64,000 nucleotides of DNA from Zanthoxylum bungeanum. Lineage: Eukaryota; Streptophyta; Magnoliopsida; Sapindales; Rutaceae. Of the stretch, positions 11,651 through 23,586 are shown one piece after another. Position numbers and translations under genes: made by a program. Positions within the stretch are counted from its first letter, which is position 1; each line of letters opens with the position of its first letter. Below the pieces are notes generated by a model. That model did not search any database. It had not been told where the DNA came from and was given only the letters and a program-made list of their open reading frames with translations. The DNA lies in NCBI GenBank assembly GCA_019454045.1, contig SKCR01038878.1, forward strand, positions 150,112 to 214,111, read 5' to 3'.

Positions 11651-14306
11651 TAAGTTATTTTTATTTTATCAAATAAATAAACCTATTATTAATTCCCAAT
11701 TGAAATTAAATCATTTAAAACATTTAATCCAAGGATTATATATTTTAAATATTCAACCTTTTCAATTCTTTCTTGATTTTAATAGTCCAACTATTTAATC
11801 AATTTATTAAGGTACTATTTATTATAATGATTACAATAATCCAATTATTTAATCAACTATAATTTTAATATTGATTACTATAATCCCATTATAAAATCAA
11901 CTATCATTTAATTCAATTATATTGATTACTATAATCCAATTATAAAATCAACTATATATTGAATGAGTTTGTATATAGTCCAACTATATATATTTTAAAA
12001 CAACATAAAATATTAGTCCAACTAATACTTTTGATTAATATGACGAGTAAAATATAATGAGCGTGTTTAGCGAGTAATTGAACGAATGTTGCAAATTCAA
12101 TACTTGCCTCCCACTATTTTTCGTCGAGCCTCTAACCCTCTGTGGAGTACTCGGGAAACCGTGTTTCCTAGTGGGCTAGGATCCCGTTAAATAACACACA
12201 ACCCTGACTTTGGCCAATAAAAGCTGTATGCTATTTAACTAGGTAGATCTCAGATCAATTGGATCTCATCCAATTCCTAGATCCGGTTAGGTGGACATCC
12301 AAGTCCGAAACATATGTATAATGTCAATGTATCCATTACATTTTCCTAACCATATCCTCCGAATCATTAGGCCTTGGCTTTGGCCAAAACACAAACCTAA
12401 TGATTCCAGTTAAGCGGACCCATTGACGAGGAAAGTTTCGTAATCAATGTCATTGGACAAAAGTGATCTGACTTTGGTCAATAAAAATCACGATTTGGAC
12501 AAGACACCGATATGCAAACAACTCTCATGATTCAAGTACATCCTTGATTGACAAAGGTCTTGACTTTGGTCAAAAAAAACCAATGCCAACTTCGGATCTT
12601 GAACAAGAATCATTCAATGGAAGGATATTTGCTTAATATAGAACGAGGGTTTTTTCGCGTGCAAATTGGCTACCAATTTAATTATCTTTGTTAGGTCTCA
12701 TCATCATACACCCTTAAACATGCATTCTAAATACATAATAAAGCGAGTATGAAATAAAATAATAATGATATGCGGATGGATACTTAACACATTGATCCTA
12801 GATCAAATCTCTCCCTTTCTCACTCAAGCTAGCACTTGTACTACTTCTACCCGTTACACTACACTTCTAAAGAAACCTCATATACATAGAGGGAATAGGT
12901 GAGAAGAGAATACAAAGAGAAAGAAGGTGATAAGGCTGGACACGCAGGTCCAATTTAATAAATCGAATTTATTACAACAATTTCTAAAATTGCCCACCCG
13001 ACTAATATCCATCCGATATACATTATTCATTCAACACAACCACGTATTCACACACATAAGCATGCTATCAATCAATCTAATCAAATTAATTAATCTGATA
13101 ATTAAGTGATCATCCAATGTTCAAACAACGATTTGATTTTGTTCGAGTCAAACTCGTTTTTGCGAATAAGTACTCAAAGTACGAATTCATGAATTAAATT
13201 AAACTACATCATTAAATCTAATTTAACATGTATTTAATACTAATTCACTATTCAATTCCAAATTAAATATTACACTTTATTTAATAAACCTTTTACGATT
13301 TAAATTCCAAATCTAATCGTAACGCGTCTCAAAGACCGATTAACGTCCAACGTCAATTCAATTAAAGTCCAATGGGCTTTTGATTGATTTCTTAAGGCGT
13401 GGACTTTTGGTCAACTCGGGTCAAACCGATAACCAAAGTCCAATCCGGGATTTACCCACATAAGCCCATAAATCAATCTTGGCCCATTAGGCCCAATTGA
13501 ACATTAAAGGTTCATTAGTCGCAATTGGGCTTTATGGTTAAGGTTTTGGGCCCAATTGGATCCAATCCACTTGGCCTAAACCAAACTTGATAAATCAAGC
13601 CCAAAAGGCCCAATTACAACATTAAATTCTAATTTCCAAAATTAGGCCCAATTAATTAAATCCAAAAATCCAATTTTCACAATTTAATTACCAAAGTGCA
13701 TTATATGATTAATCGACTAAATCGATATTTCCGAAGCACCAAATTAGTCCAATTAATCATGCTTAATTCATTATTACATGTCAAACCACATAATGAAAAA
13801 TCAAACCCATTTACATGCTTTCATGCTCTCTCGGCCAAGGAGTGATTTCATGTCCATTTCGGTTTCAATCCAATTAATCCGCAATCGACATTAAATACAT
13901 CCCGAATGATTTTCAATACATCCAATTATCAAAATCAAAAATTTCCAAGACAACACTAGGGCATATCCAATTCATTCGGCCAACACATGGATTTTAGGGT
14001 TTATGTTCAATTCAAAGTACAATCCAATTGACATTAAATTAACATCATCCTACATGATTTTAACTCATCCAATGAATTAAAATCAACAAATTCCAATGAT
14101 TCAAAATCATTTGCATTCGGCCAAGGCATATAATTTGGGGAAATAATTCCAAATCATTTTTCATCAAATTAGTCCAACCAAAATGAATTTAAACATGTTA
14201 TAAGCATACTCAAACAAACAATTCATTCAAATCATGCTCAACAAACATTTACCCAAATTTTAAACCCTACAAATTTCATGCTTGCAACATTAGCTCTTGA
14301 TGCCAT
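11651..14306 (-). other. H1 5' untranslated leader
   Basis: This is a non-coding leader between PBS and the gag remnant. It contains a very AT-rich block (11650-12060), a conserved block with CTCCCACTATTTT and ACTCGGGAAACC (12110-12170), and four copies of a motif whose element sense is TTG(T)TGGCCAAAGTCAAG, near 12195, 12370, 12475 and 12560. I see no gene. Reading frames such as 12927-13109 are chance. Confidence 0.75.
14291..14305 (-). promoter_or_regulatory. Primer binding site of H1
   Basis: In minus sense it reads TGGCATCAAGAGC, one base after the 5' LTR end CCAACA. It resembles the initiator-Met tRNA site TGGTATCAGAGC used by plant copia elements, with a T-to-C change and one inserted A. 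Confidence 0.85.
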
Positions 14307-15906
14307 TGTTGGTTTTCTATAAGGTCCCAAGATCAAACAAGACATGAAATTATGTGTGAACACATCAACGGAGGTAGCGGAATACTCACATTGATCGGTA
14401 GAGTCGATTTGGAGACGATTCAAGCCCAAAACGCACTGCCTTTGTAAGCTCACTGCAGCAGTCCACTGCCCTGCAAACAGAAAATTGGGTGAAGAAACGG
14501 AGCTCCAATCTTCGTCGGATGGATCCCGTCTCATGGGGGAACCTCCCTACCACCTTCGCAAGACTCGTAGTGTGCTAGCACTTGCGGTTTTCACCATGAA
14601 AACCCAACTCTTGCTCCCCTAAACTCACGCCCAAACTGGTTCAAAACCAGTGAAGAATGGCCACCATTACCGTGAGAGAGAGAGAAATTTTTGAGAGAAA
14701 ATGTGTTATGTTAATTAAATGATTTACCAAAAATCAATTTATATTTATGCCATAATTTATTAAATTAATAATAAATTTATGACACAACACATGCAATAGC
14801 TTAGAGTGTCAAACACTCAATTTCCATGCAATAACATTGAGTGCAATGTACACTATCTACATGCAAAGCATTAGAATGACATGTGTCATGTGGGCCCCAC
14901 ACGTTTCCAAATGAAAGTGGGCCCACGTGCACTCACGCGTTCGGGTTCGATATTTCCGAAATACCGAGCTTACGTCGCGACGTTAATTCAATCGAATTTA
15001 AATAAATAATTGCGCCTGGCGAAATTATTATTTACGTCGCTAACGAATTAATTCTAAATTAACTCGTTTGCCCGAATTAAAATCTAATTTTAATTCCGCG
15101 TCGAAATCTAATTTCGTTTAATATATCGAATATATTAATTTATCGATTAATTCCAAATTAATCGTTATCTCTCTCTAGACGATTTTATCCTGGATAAAAT
15201 ATCTCCGTATTAATCCTAGATTAATTTTCTCTCTCTTCTATATAATCCCAGATTATTCAAGAGTGCGAGTTGTGCGTCATCGGTGGATTATCGGGAAGCG
15301 ACCCATGAGATCCCCGGATAATCTGGCAGTAAATACGGTCGTCGGAGTATCCGAATCACGTACGTACCAAGTACTACGTTCTACCGATTTACGAGACAAG
15401 GTTGACTCCTAGCAAAGCACCAAGTCTTCCCAGGTTCTCCGGACATATTCATCAAAGAATATCTAGATCTGTATCAAGCGTAGTATACAATTGTATTGTG
15501 CATATTGGCCCAGTATCGGATAATCACGTGCTAGGGCTGGGGCTGGATAAGTGTCTGCCCCATCCGAAACACATATCGGATGTCTGGTAACTAGTCTCTA
15601 ATCGGATATTCATGACCTGGTCATAATATCACGATTGGATGCGCATCACTTTAAGAGCCCAATACCGTATCCTGCGTGACAATCATCTCCATAATGACTG
15701 GAGTGACACTTTCCATCTCGACATCACATCCAATACACTACGATTCCTGATAAACCAGAAAGGTGAACACAGAACCATTAAGATCCCCCACCACCAAAAC
15801 CAAAGTTTACCGATTGTCGTAAGTATTAGCGATGTAATTCTCAGGTTAAGACTATACACACCTACCTTGATTTCGGCCCTCCCATAGACACCTGTCATAA
15901 TACCAA
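14307..15906 (-). mobile_element. 5' LTR of H1, U5-side portion
   Basis: It matches 6435-8010 of the 3' LTR nearly base for base. It stops at 15906 where H2 inserted (ACCAA|TGTTGG), and the remaining ~406 bp are at 25681-26086. It includes its own copy of the U3 inverted-repeat array at about 14973-15260. Confidence 0.9.
15902..15906. repeat. Target site duplication ACCAA of H2 (left)
   Basis: ACCAA precedes H2. CCCAA follows H2 at 25676-25680, a duplication with one mismatch. The uninterrupted site is seen in the other H1 LTR as AATACCAATGGGATTCC near 8034. Confidence 0.8.
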
Positions 15907-17993
15907 TGTTGGTAATATGACCCATAGCGTCACTATTTGTACAGATCACGGTGTTGCTGTACAAATTAACTATGTGACAAGGAAATTGCACTCTCATCAT
16001 CATTTGTGATTAGATCACCATAGATGTATAAATGAAGAGAGGTCCATATGATTAGTTCCTGGATTGAGATGATATGAGACAGTATCAATCCCGAAGGATT
16101 AATCATTAAATATCCCTAGCCGAAGTATTATCGAGACTGGACATCGATAATGCGGAATAGGCTAGTATTGCACTTGTGCGCATTGTGAGGGCACAACGGC
16201 ATAGTTCTCATATATATAAGTATTGGATACTTATGCAAGTGCGATAGGAGGTCGTGTTTCACCGATGGTACGGGAAACAGCTTCGCTCTGGATAGACCCC
16301 TCGGAATCCCATTGGTATTATGACTATGTGTCTATGGGAGGCCGAATCGAGGTAGGTGTGTATAGTCTTAACCTGAGACTTACATCGCTAATACTTGCGA
16401 TAATCGGTAAACTTTGGTCTTGGTGGTACAGGGCTTTAACCGGTTCTGGGTACACCGCTTCTGGGTTTATCAGAGAGTCGTAGTGTATTGGGTGTGATGT
16501 CGAGACGGAAGTGTCACTTCAGTCATATTGGAGAGATGTCACGCAGGATACGGTACTAGTGCTCTTGAGTGTTGCGCAACCAATCGGGATATTGTGACCA
16601 GGTCATGTATATCCGATTATAGAGACTATGTTACCAAACATCCGACATGTGTTTCGGACGGGGCAGACACTTATCCAGCCCCAGCCCTAGCACGTGATTA
16701 TCCGATACTGGGCCGATATACACAATACTACGGTATACTACGCTTGATACAGATCTTAATATTCTTATGAGAATATATCCGGAGAATTGGGAAGACTTGG
16801 TGCTTTGCTAGGAGTCGACCTTGTCTCGTAAATCGGTAGAACGTAGTACTTGGTACGTACGTGATTCGGATACACCGACGACCGTATTTACTGCCAACAT
16901 ATCCGGGGATCTCATGGGTCGCTTCCCAAAGATTCACCGATGACGTATGACTCGCACTTATATTAATCTGGGATTAATATGATGAGAGAGAGAATTAATC
17001 TGGGATTAATTTCGGAGACATTTTATCTAGGATAAAATATCAATTGAAGAGAGAGAAACATTGATTTGGAATTAATCGAGGAATTAATATATTTGATATA
17101 TTAAACGAAATTAGATTTCGACGCGGAATAAAATTAGATTTTAATTCGGGCGAGCGAATTAATTTAGAATTAATTCGTTAGCGACGTGAATAATAATTCC
17201 GCTAGGCGTAATTATTTAATTCTCGTCGCGACGGAAATTAGTTAATTCGGAATTAGCGAATTTGGGCCCGAAAGTGTTTGCGGACACATTCGTATTTTGA
17301 AACGGGTGGAATCCGCAAATCACCGCGATATCTCATTACTTGACACGAATAGATGATGGATGTATCTAGTCACCTTTGAGGGATGATACATTGTCTCTAT
17401 TCTCAAAAGAGGTAATGATGGCATATAATGAATTTTAAAAAGGTGATGTGTGTTTTTGGGAATAAAACCCAAATGTGTTTGAAATGAATTTCAAATGAAA
17501 TTCAAATGCATTTGATGCATAAAGTAAAACACAAAACCGTATACACACAACACTTCATTTTCCCTCCTCTCTCTCTTCTCTTCTTCTCCTCTTCTCTCTC
17601 ACGACATTTCTGGTTTTGCAAGGCAGTGAACTGCCGAATTTAAGAAGCAAAATGGAGGGAAGCAAGTGTGTTTTGTGGCAAAACAAGAGTGCTAGCACAC
17701 TCCGGGATCATGCCAAGGTGATAAGGGAAGTATACCCATGAGCAAGGAACGTTTTGATGAAGCTTGGAGCTCGTTTTTCTTGATCAAAATGGCACAAAAC
17801 AGAAGCCAAAATCTGCAGCAGTGGGCGCACTTGACAGTGACTGCCGTGAGCAGTGGCAGTGGGCAGTGAGTTCGTTTTTTGTGCCAAATCGCATCTCAAC
17901 ACCGCTCGATGTAAGTATTCCGCACTTAAATCGTTGTATTCGCTTATGATTCATGCTTGAGTTTTGATCTTGGGACCTCTAGAAACTCCAACA
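15907..17993 (+). mobile_element. 5' LTR of H2
   Basis: It runs from TGTTGGTAATATGACCC to CTCCAACA. A CT-rich tract at about 17565-17600, following an ATGCATAAAGT stretch, is the likely core promoter zone. U3 holds the inverted-repeat array at 16960-17233. A U3 frame at 16223-16483 resembles those of the other LTRs but ends early. Confidence 0.9.
16960..17233. repeat. U3 array of short inverted repeats (H2)
   Basis: Stems and spacers in order: 9 bp/TGG at 16960-16980; 8 bp/TGG at 16993-17011; 8 bp/TAG at 17020-17038; imperfect/TGG near 17062-17077; 9 bp/TTG at 17084-17104; 6 bp/TAG at 17106-17120; 6 bp/TAG at 17129-17143; 10 bp/TAG at 17155-17177; 11 bp with one mismatch/TAG at 17192-17216; CGTCGCGACG at 17224-17233. 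The spacer is T-N-G throughout although the stems are different sequences. Confidence 0.85.
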
Positions 17994-17994
17994 A

Positions 17995-18012
17995 TGGCAT
18001 CAAGAGCATAGG
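17995..18012 (+). promoter_or_regulatory. Primer binding site of H2
   Basis: TGGCATCAAGAGCATAGG begins one base after the LTR end CCAACA. It is identical in its first 13 bases to the H1 site. Confidence 0.85.
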
Positions 18013-20815
18013 TTAAAAGCATGAAAAATGTTAGGGCTAAAATTTGGGCAAACTTGAATTTGAGCATGATAAATGAAATTGGATGGATTTGTATGCTTAA
18101 TTGTGTTTGTATTGAAGATTGATTATGTCAATTTGAAGAAAATATGATTGGATCAATTTTTCCCCAAATTGCTACCTTGGCCGAAATTGATATTGATTTT
18201 ATGTCTTGGGATTTTTGATTTTTGACAATTGGAAGTGTTGGAAATCATTCGGGATGATGATTTAACGTCAATTGCGGAATCAATTGGATTGAATTCGATT
18301 TGGACGAAAAATCCCCAAATTGCCAAGTATGTCATGAAACTTTAAATTGGGTAAAATTGATTTAAGCATGCAATTATGAAATTGGATGATTAAGTATGCT
18401 TAATACATGTTTTAATTGATGATTGGTTGGATCAATTTGATTAAATATTGTTTGGAACAAATTTCCCCAATTTTGATGTGTTGGCCGAGAGTTATGCCCC
18501 TTTGTGTTCTTGGTGAATTTTGATTTTTGAAACATTGGATGTGTTGAAAATCATTAGAGTATATTGATTTAATGTCGAATTGGGTTTAATTGGATTGAAA
18601 CAAATCGGACATGTAATTAACCTTATTGCCGAGAACAAAGTGAGCATGTAATGGGTTTGATTTTAATCTTAATATGTTGGACATGTGATGATGAAATTGA
18701 GTATGATTAATTGGACTAATTTAGTGTTTTGGAAATGTTGATTTAGTTGATTAATCATGTAATGCACTTTAAGTAATTAAATTGTTAAATTGGATTTATG
18801 TAATTTAATTATTTGAGGCCTTAAATTGGATTTGGGCTTCTAATGTTGTAATTGGGCCTATTGGGCTTGATTTTATCAAGTTGGGTTTGGGGCAAATGGA
18901 TTGGATCCAATTGGGCCCAAAACCTTAACCATAAAGCCCAAATGCAACTAATGGACCTTTGTAATTTAATTGGGCCTAATGGGCCAAAATTAATTTAAAG
19001 GCTTATGGGGTAAATCCCGGATTGGACTTTGGTTGCGGGTTTGACCCGAGTTGACCAAAAGACCACGCCTTAAGAAATTAATTAAAAGCCCATTAGACTT
19101 TAATTAAATTAATATTGGATATTAATCGGGCTTTGAGACCCGTAGCGATTAAATTTGGAATTTAAGTCGAAAAAGGTTTATTAATAAAGTGTGATATTTA
19201 ATTTGGAATTAAATAGTGAATTAGAATTAAATACAAATTGAATTGGATTTAATTGTGTAGTTTAATTTAATTCGGGAATTCGTACTTTAAGTACTTATTC
19301 GCAAAAACGAGTTTGACTCGAACAAAATCAAATCGTTGTTTGAACATTGGATGATCACATAATTATCAGATTAATTAATTTGATTAGATTGATTGATAGC
19401 ATGCTTATATGAGTGAATACATGGTTGTGATGCATGAATAATGTATATCGGATGGATATTAGATGGGTGGGGCAATTTTAGAAATTGTTGTAATAAATTT
19501 TCGATTTATTAATTGGACCTGCGTGTCCAGCCTTATCACCTTCATTCTCTTTGTATTCTCTTCTCACCTATTCCCCTCTATGTATATGAGGTTTCTTTAG
19601 AAGTGTAGTGTAACGGGTAGAAGTAGTACAAGTGCTAGCTTGAGTGAGAAAGGGAGAGATTTGATCTAGGATCAATGTGTTAAGTATCCATCCGCATATC
19701 ATTATTATTTTATTTCATACTCGCTTTATTATGTGTTTAGAATGCATGCTTAAGGGTGTATGATGATGAGACCTTAACAAAGATAATTAAATTGGTAGCC
19801 AATTTGCACGCGAAAAACCCTCGTTAAATATCATGCGTTTTTCCTTCCATTGAGTGATTCTTACTCAAGATCCGAGATTGGCAGGGGTTGTTGGCCAAAG
19901 TCAAGCCCTTGTCCATCAAAGATGTGTTTTAATCACGAGGCTTTGTTCCATATCGGTGTCGTGTCCAAGTTGTGGTTTGTTGGCCAAAGTCAAGACCACT
20001 TCTTGTCCATTGACATTGATTACGAAGCTTCCATGTCAATGGGTCCGCGCTTGACTGGGATCATTAGGTTTGTTGTGCCAAAGCCAAGGCCTAGTTGATT
20101 CAGAGGAAAAGGTTAGGATATACATTCGATGTATAGGCATATATAAGATATATGTTTGGGACTTGGATGTCCACCTACTGGATCTAGGAGTTGGATGAGA
20201 TCCAATTGATCTTCGAGATCTACCTAGTTAATTATCATACAATTTGTTGGCCAAAGTCAAGATTGTGTGATATTTAACGGGATCCTAGCCCACTAGGAAA
20301 CACGGTTTCCCGAGTACTCGACAGAGGGTTAGAGGCTCGACGAAAAATAGTGGGAGGCAAGTATTGAATTTGCAACATTCGTTCGAATACTCGCTAAACG
20401 CGCTCATTTAATTTATTTCGTCGTTATATTAAATGTTAGTTAGACTAATATTTAAATTGTTGTTTTAATAAACAGTTGGACTGTATTATACTTGATTATA
20501 TATAATTGGATTATATTAATCAATATATTTGAATTAATTAATTTCAGTTTACAGTTGATTTTATAATTGGATTATAGTAATCAATGTAATTGAGGTTAAT
20601 TAATTTGGATTATATTTGATTATATAGTTGGACTATTATAATCATTATAATATATAAAGTACCACTAATCGTTGATTAAATAGTTGGACTATTGTAATCA
20701 AGATAAAATTGAAAAGTTGGATATTTAAAATATAATCTGGGATTAAAATATTTTAAATGATTTAATTTTCAAATTGGGAATAAATAATAGGTTACTTTAT
20801 TTGATAAAATAACTT
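18013..20815 (+). other. H2 5' untranslated leader
   Basis: This is a non-coding leader collinear with that of H1 in opposite orientation. Four TTGGCCAAAGTCAAG-type motifs lie at about 19888, 19977, 20071 (variant) and 20244. A very AT-rich stretch with repeated TAGTTGGACTAT-like units is at 20450-20720. I find no gene; the frame at 19850-20098 lies across the motif repeats and is probably chance. Confidence 0.75.
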
Positions 20816-21205
20816 ATTATACCTTAAGCCCAAAATTAAGCAATATAAGTAGAGCATAAAATCTTTGGAAGATTCATGTGATGATGACTTTAATGCTTAA
20901 TTTAATATACTTGTCATAAATCTAATTTTTGGATTTAAGAAGTATTAAAATTGCAATTTATAATTCTTGGAGAATTAATTGACTATTCATGTAAAGTCAA
21001 AGTTTGCAATTGGGCATGTAGCACGAGGTGCACATTCCTTCATATTCTAAAACCCAAGGCTTGGCCTAAGGTTCCTAAAATATTGAAAAGGATAATTGAC
21101 ATATCCCAAAGTGACTACCATTTGGATATGGAAGACACGAAGGAATTAAAGAAAGGGCGAGGCTCTAACTTTAAATATGTTTGTCTTAGTTATGTTCACA
21201 GCTAG
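20816..21205 (+). pseudogene. H2 gag remnant
   Basis: Nucleotides corresponding to the gag VEHELWKTHRDD region are at about 20845-20890, to the IGEL region at about 20965, and to KREAH onward at 21020-21180. Most of the capsid coding and the zinc knuckle are gone. A frame of 84 residues at 20951-21205 crosses deletion junctions and is not a gag product. The junctions match those in H1. Confidence 0.75.
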
Positions 21206-23570
21206 TATTGAAATTAGATTTTAAATACTTAGTGTGGTACATAAAATATATGTATTGATATTCAGAATCTGCTTTGAGCAGGATACTGACTTCAAGCTGA
21301 GATTCCTCTGCGAATCGGAAACGGGACGAAAGTCGCTGTTTCGACCGTAGATACCTAAGTTTAGGAACTAACCTGGGGTGTGTACTTAAATTAGGAACTG
21401 TTATAATGTAACTAGTTTGACTAGAAACATTATCTCTTTATCAGTGTTTAACCCACTGCGGGTGAACCTTTATATTCTAAAACACTAAAGTGTTTTATTA
21501 TATAAGATGATACTGAGATAAATACATTAGATGTAAATAACAGAATTTATATTTTGAATATAATAAAATCTCAAACATATAAATGACAAATTAATAGCTC
21601 AAATTGATTTGATCAATAGAGACTTATTTATGGCATTGTTGTCTAGGACACAATTAAACGAGACATGTCAGTTAGACGGTGTGTCCGAACTAAAACCGAA
21701 TTTTGTTGGACATGATAAGGTTTATCACGAGTCGCTCTGAGCTATCATTTCCTTCAAACAGGATATGTATTAACAGTGCAAAACTTATTTAGAATAAGGT
21801 TCCATGTAAATCTGTTTGACAGATATCGTATAGGATATGAACGGAAAGAAACTGGGTTTCTCATTCCTAACAATTTGGGTATGCCAGGCATAAAGTTTGG
21901 ATGATACCAAACTAAGAACCCAAATTGGATTAGTGCCAATATAGGTTATCCTAAGGGAAACCATAAGTATAGTACTTATAAATCCCACATGAGAACAATG
22001 TGATTGTTGCTCACCATGCGGTTTTCCTGAGAGGAATACCGATATGCAGTGGTCAGTGGGAGGATAGTGATACTCGATGAAAATCGGAGTAATACTATTC
22101 AAGGCACGAAGTCCGTAATGGAACACAAATAGTTCATCTATGATGAATCTATACCATTAATCTTCAAATACACAAGAAACCGCGTAGATCAGAGAGAGTC
22201 AGAAAACAACCTGGGGTATGGGTTTCTGATCTCACCTCATAAAGATTTTAATCTTTTAAGGTACACCAACTGATTACGTATGAGGTAGTGATACACGGTA
22301 TCGACTCCCTATTATGGCAAAGTGCCATGAATCGAAAATGGATTCCATGTTTAACAACTATTTTGGATACTAGTTGTTGTACCACAAGGCATTGTGCCTA
22401 TGGTACATTAAACGTCTTCAAGGAAGACATACATGGAAGGCAACATACCAACGTACAAAGCTGGGCTTTTGACGGAAAGGTATCGTTATCAACATTGTGT
22501 TAATAACGGTTCAACCTTTTACCTGTTGCCATGGTAAATCCATTTTGAAGATGCTTGTTGATAACTGCGTATTTCATTTATGAAATGTGTCAGTTACAGA
22601 TCAAAATCGCTTTCCTGAAAAGGAAACCTTTTGGAGGATGTTTTCAACATCCTGACGATTTTATATAACCGACAAACAAGGTTTGCGGGTTATTCGATCC
22701 ACGTTTGGATCAATGCAAGCATAAGGTTCTTGGAACTGTCGTTTTGAAATAATCATAATGATTTATGATTTAATTCAAAACGAAATAATTCTTGTGTATA
22801 TAAGGAGGTTAGTGGGAGATTGCACTAACAGTGAAATTCCCATAAAGCAATTGGTGAAAGCTTGGCTTTCATAGAAATTCTCCGTAGAATTCTAGGGAGT
22901 AACAACCTTTATTCAAGGAATAAAGATCTACTGGGATAGATTTGGAGTTTGTTAACACTCTCTGGGAAATTGTACATTTAAAATGTACTTGTATTGGTGT
23001 CTCATATGCTTTGAGCATATGGAGTCACAATCGAGTCAATCCAAGTGATAGTCACTGGATTGAAATTAAGAACATCTGTTAGTATCTGAGAGAACTAAAG
23101 ATGTTGTCTTAAACTATGGAGATAGAGAACTTGAAGTGACTGGGATCACTGCTGCAAGTTTCCAAACCGGTAAATACTGCGGTACTATAAATTTGAACAC
23201 TGGGACAGTGAGCTGGAAATCTTCCTAGCAAGATAACTGTTGCCGAATAACAACAAATGCGGATTATTGCTGCAGCTGAGGCAGCAATAGAAGCCATTTG
23301 GATCGATAATAAATCTAATTAGATTAGATATAGTTCTGTTAGCAGCTGAGCTAGGCGTCAGCACAGGCTAAAGAATTAAAGGTCTCATCGACGATCCAGA
23401 TATATACTTCTATATCATCTGATTCGTTCGGATCATACATCGTGGCGATGTGATGATCGTGTAAATCGCGTCAGACGATAATTAAGCAAATCCGCTGACG
23501 AAAACCTTTCCTCAGCAATTTGAGCGAATTGTACATAGTTCGAGTGTTAGACACTCGAGTGACTGGCTAT
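21206..23570 (+). pseudogene. H2 copia pol remnant
   Basis: Protease/pre-integrase at about 21240-21660, integrase at about 21660-22190, RT at about 22240-23130 and RNase H at about 23130-23570 can be followed by nucleotide similarity to D and B2, with many stops and small gaps. In place of the codons for the NQVWTLVD region there is a divergent stretch (about 22360-22400) that is also in H1. No product is possible. Confidence 0.85.
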
Positions 23571-23586
23571 GTGCCAAGTGGGAGAT
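23571..23586 (+). promoter_or_regulatory. Polypurine tract of H2
   Basis: GTGCCAAGTGGGAGAT directly before the 3' LTR start TGTTGG. Confidence 0.85.
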
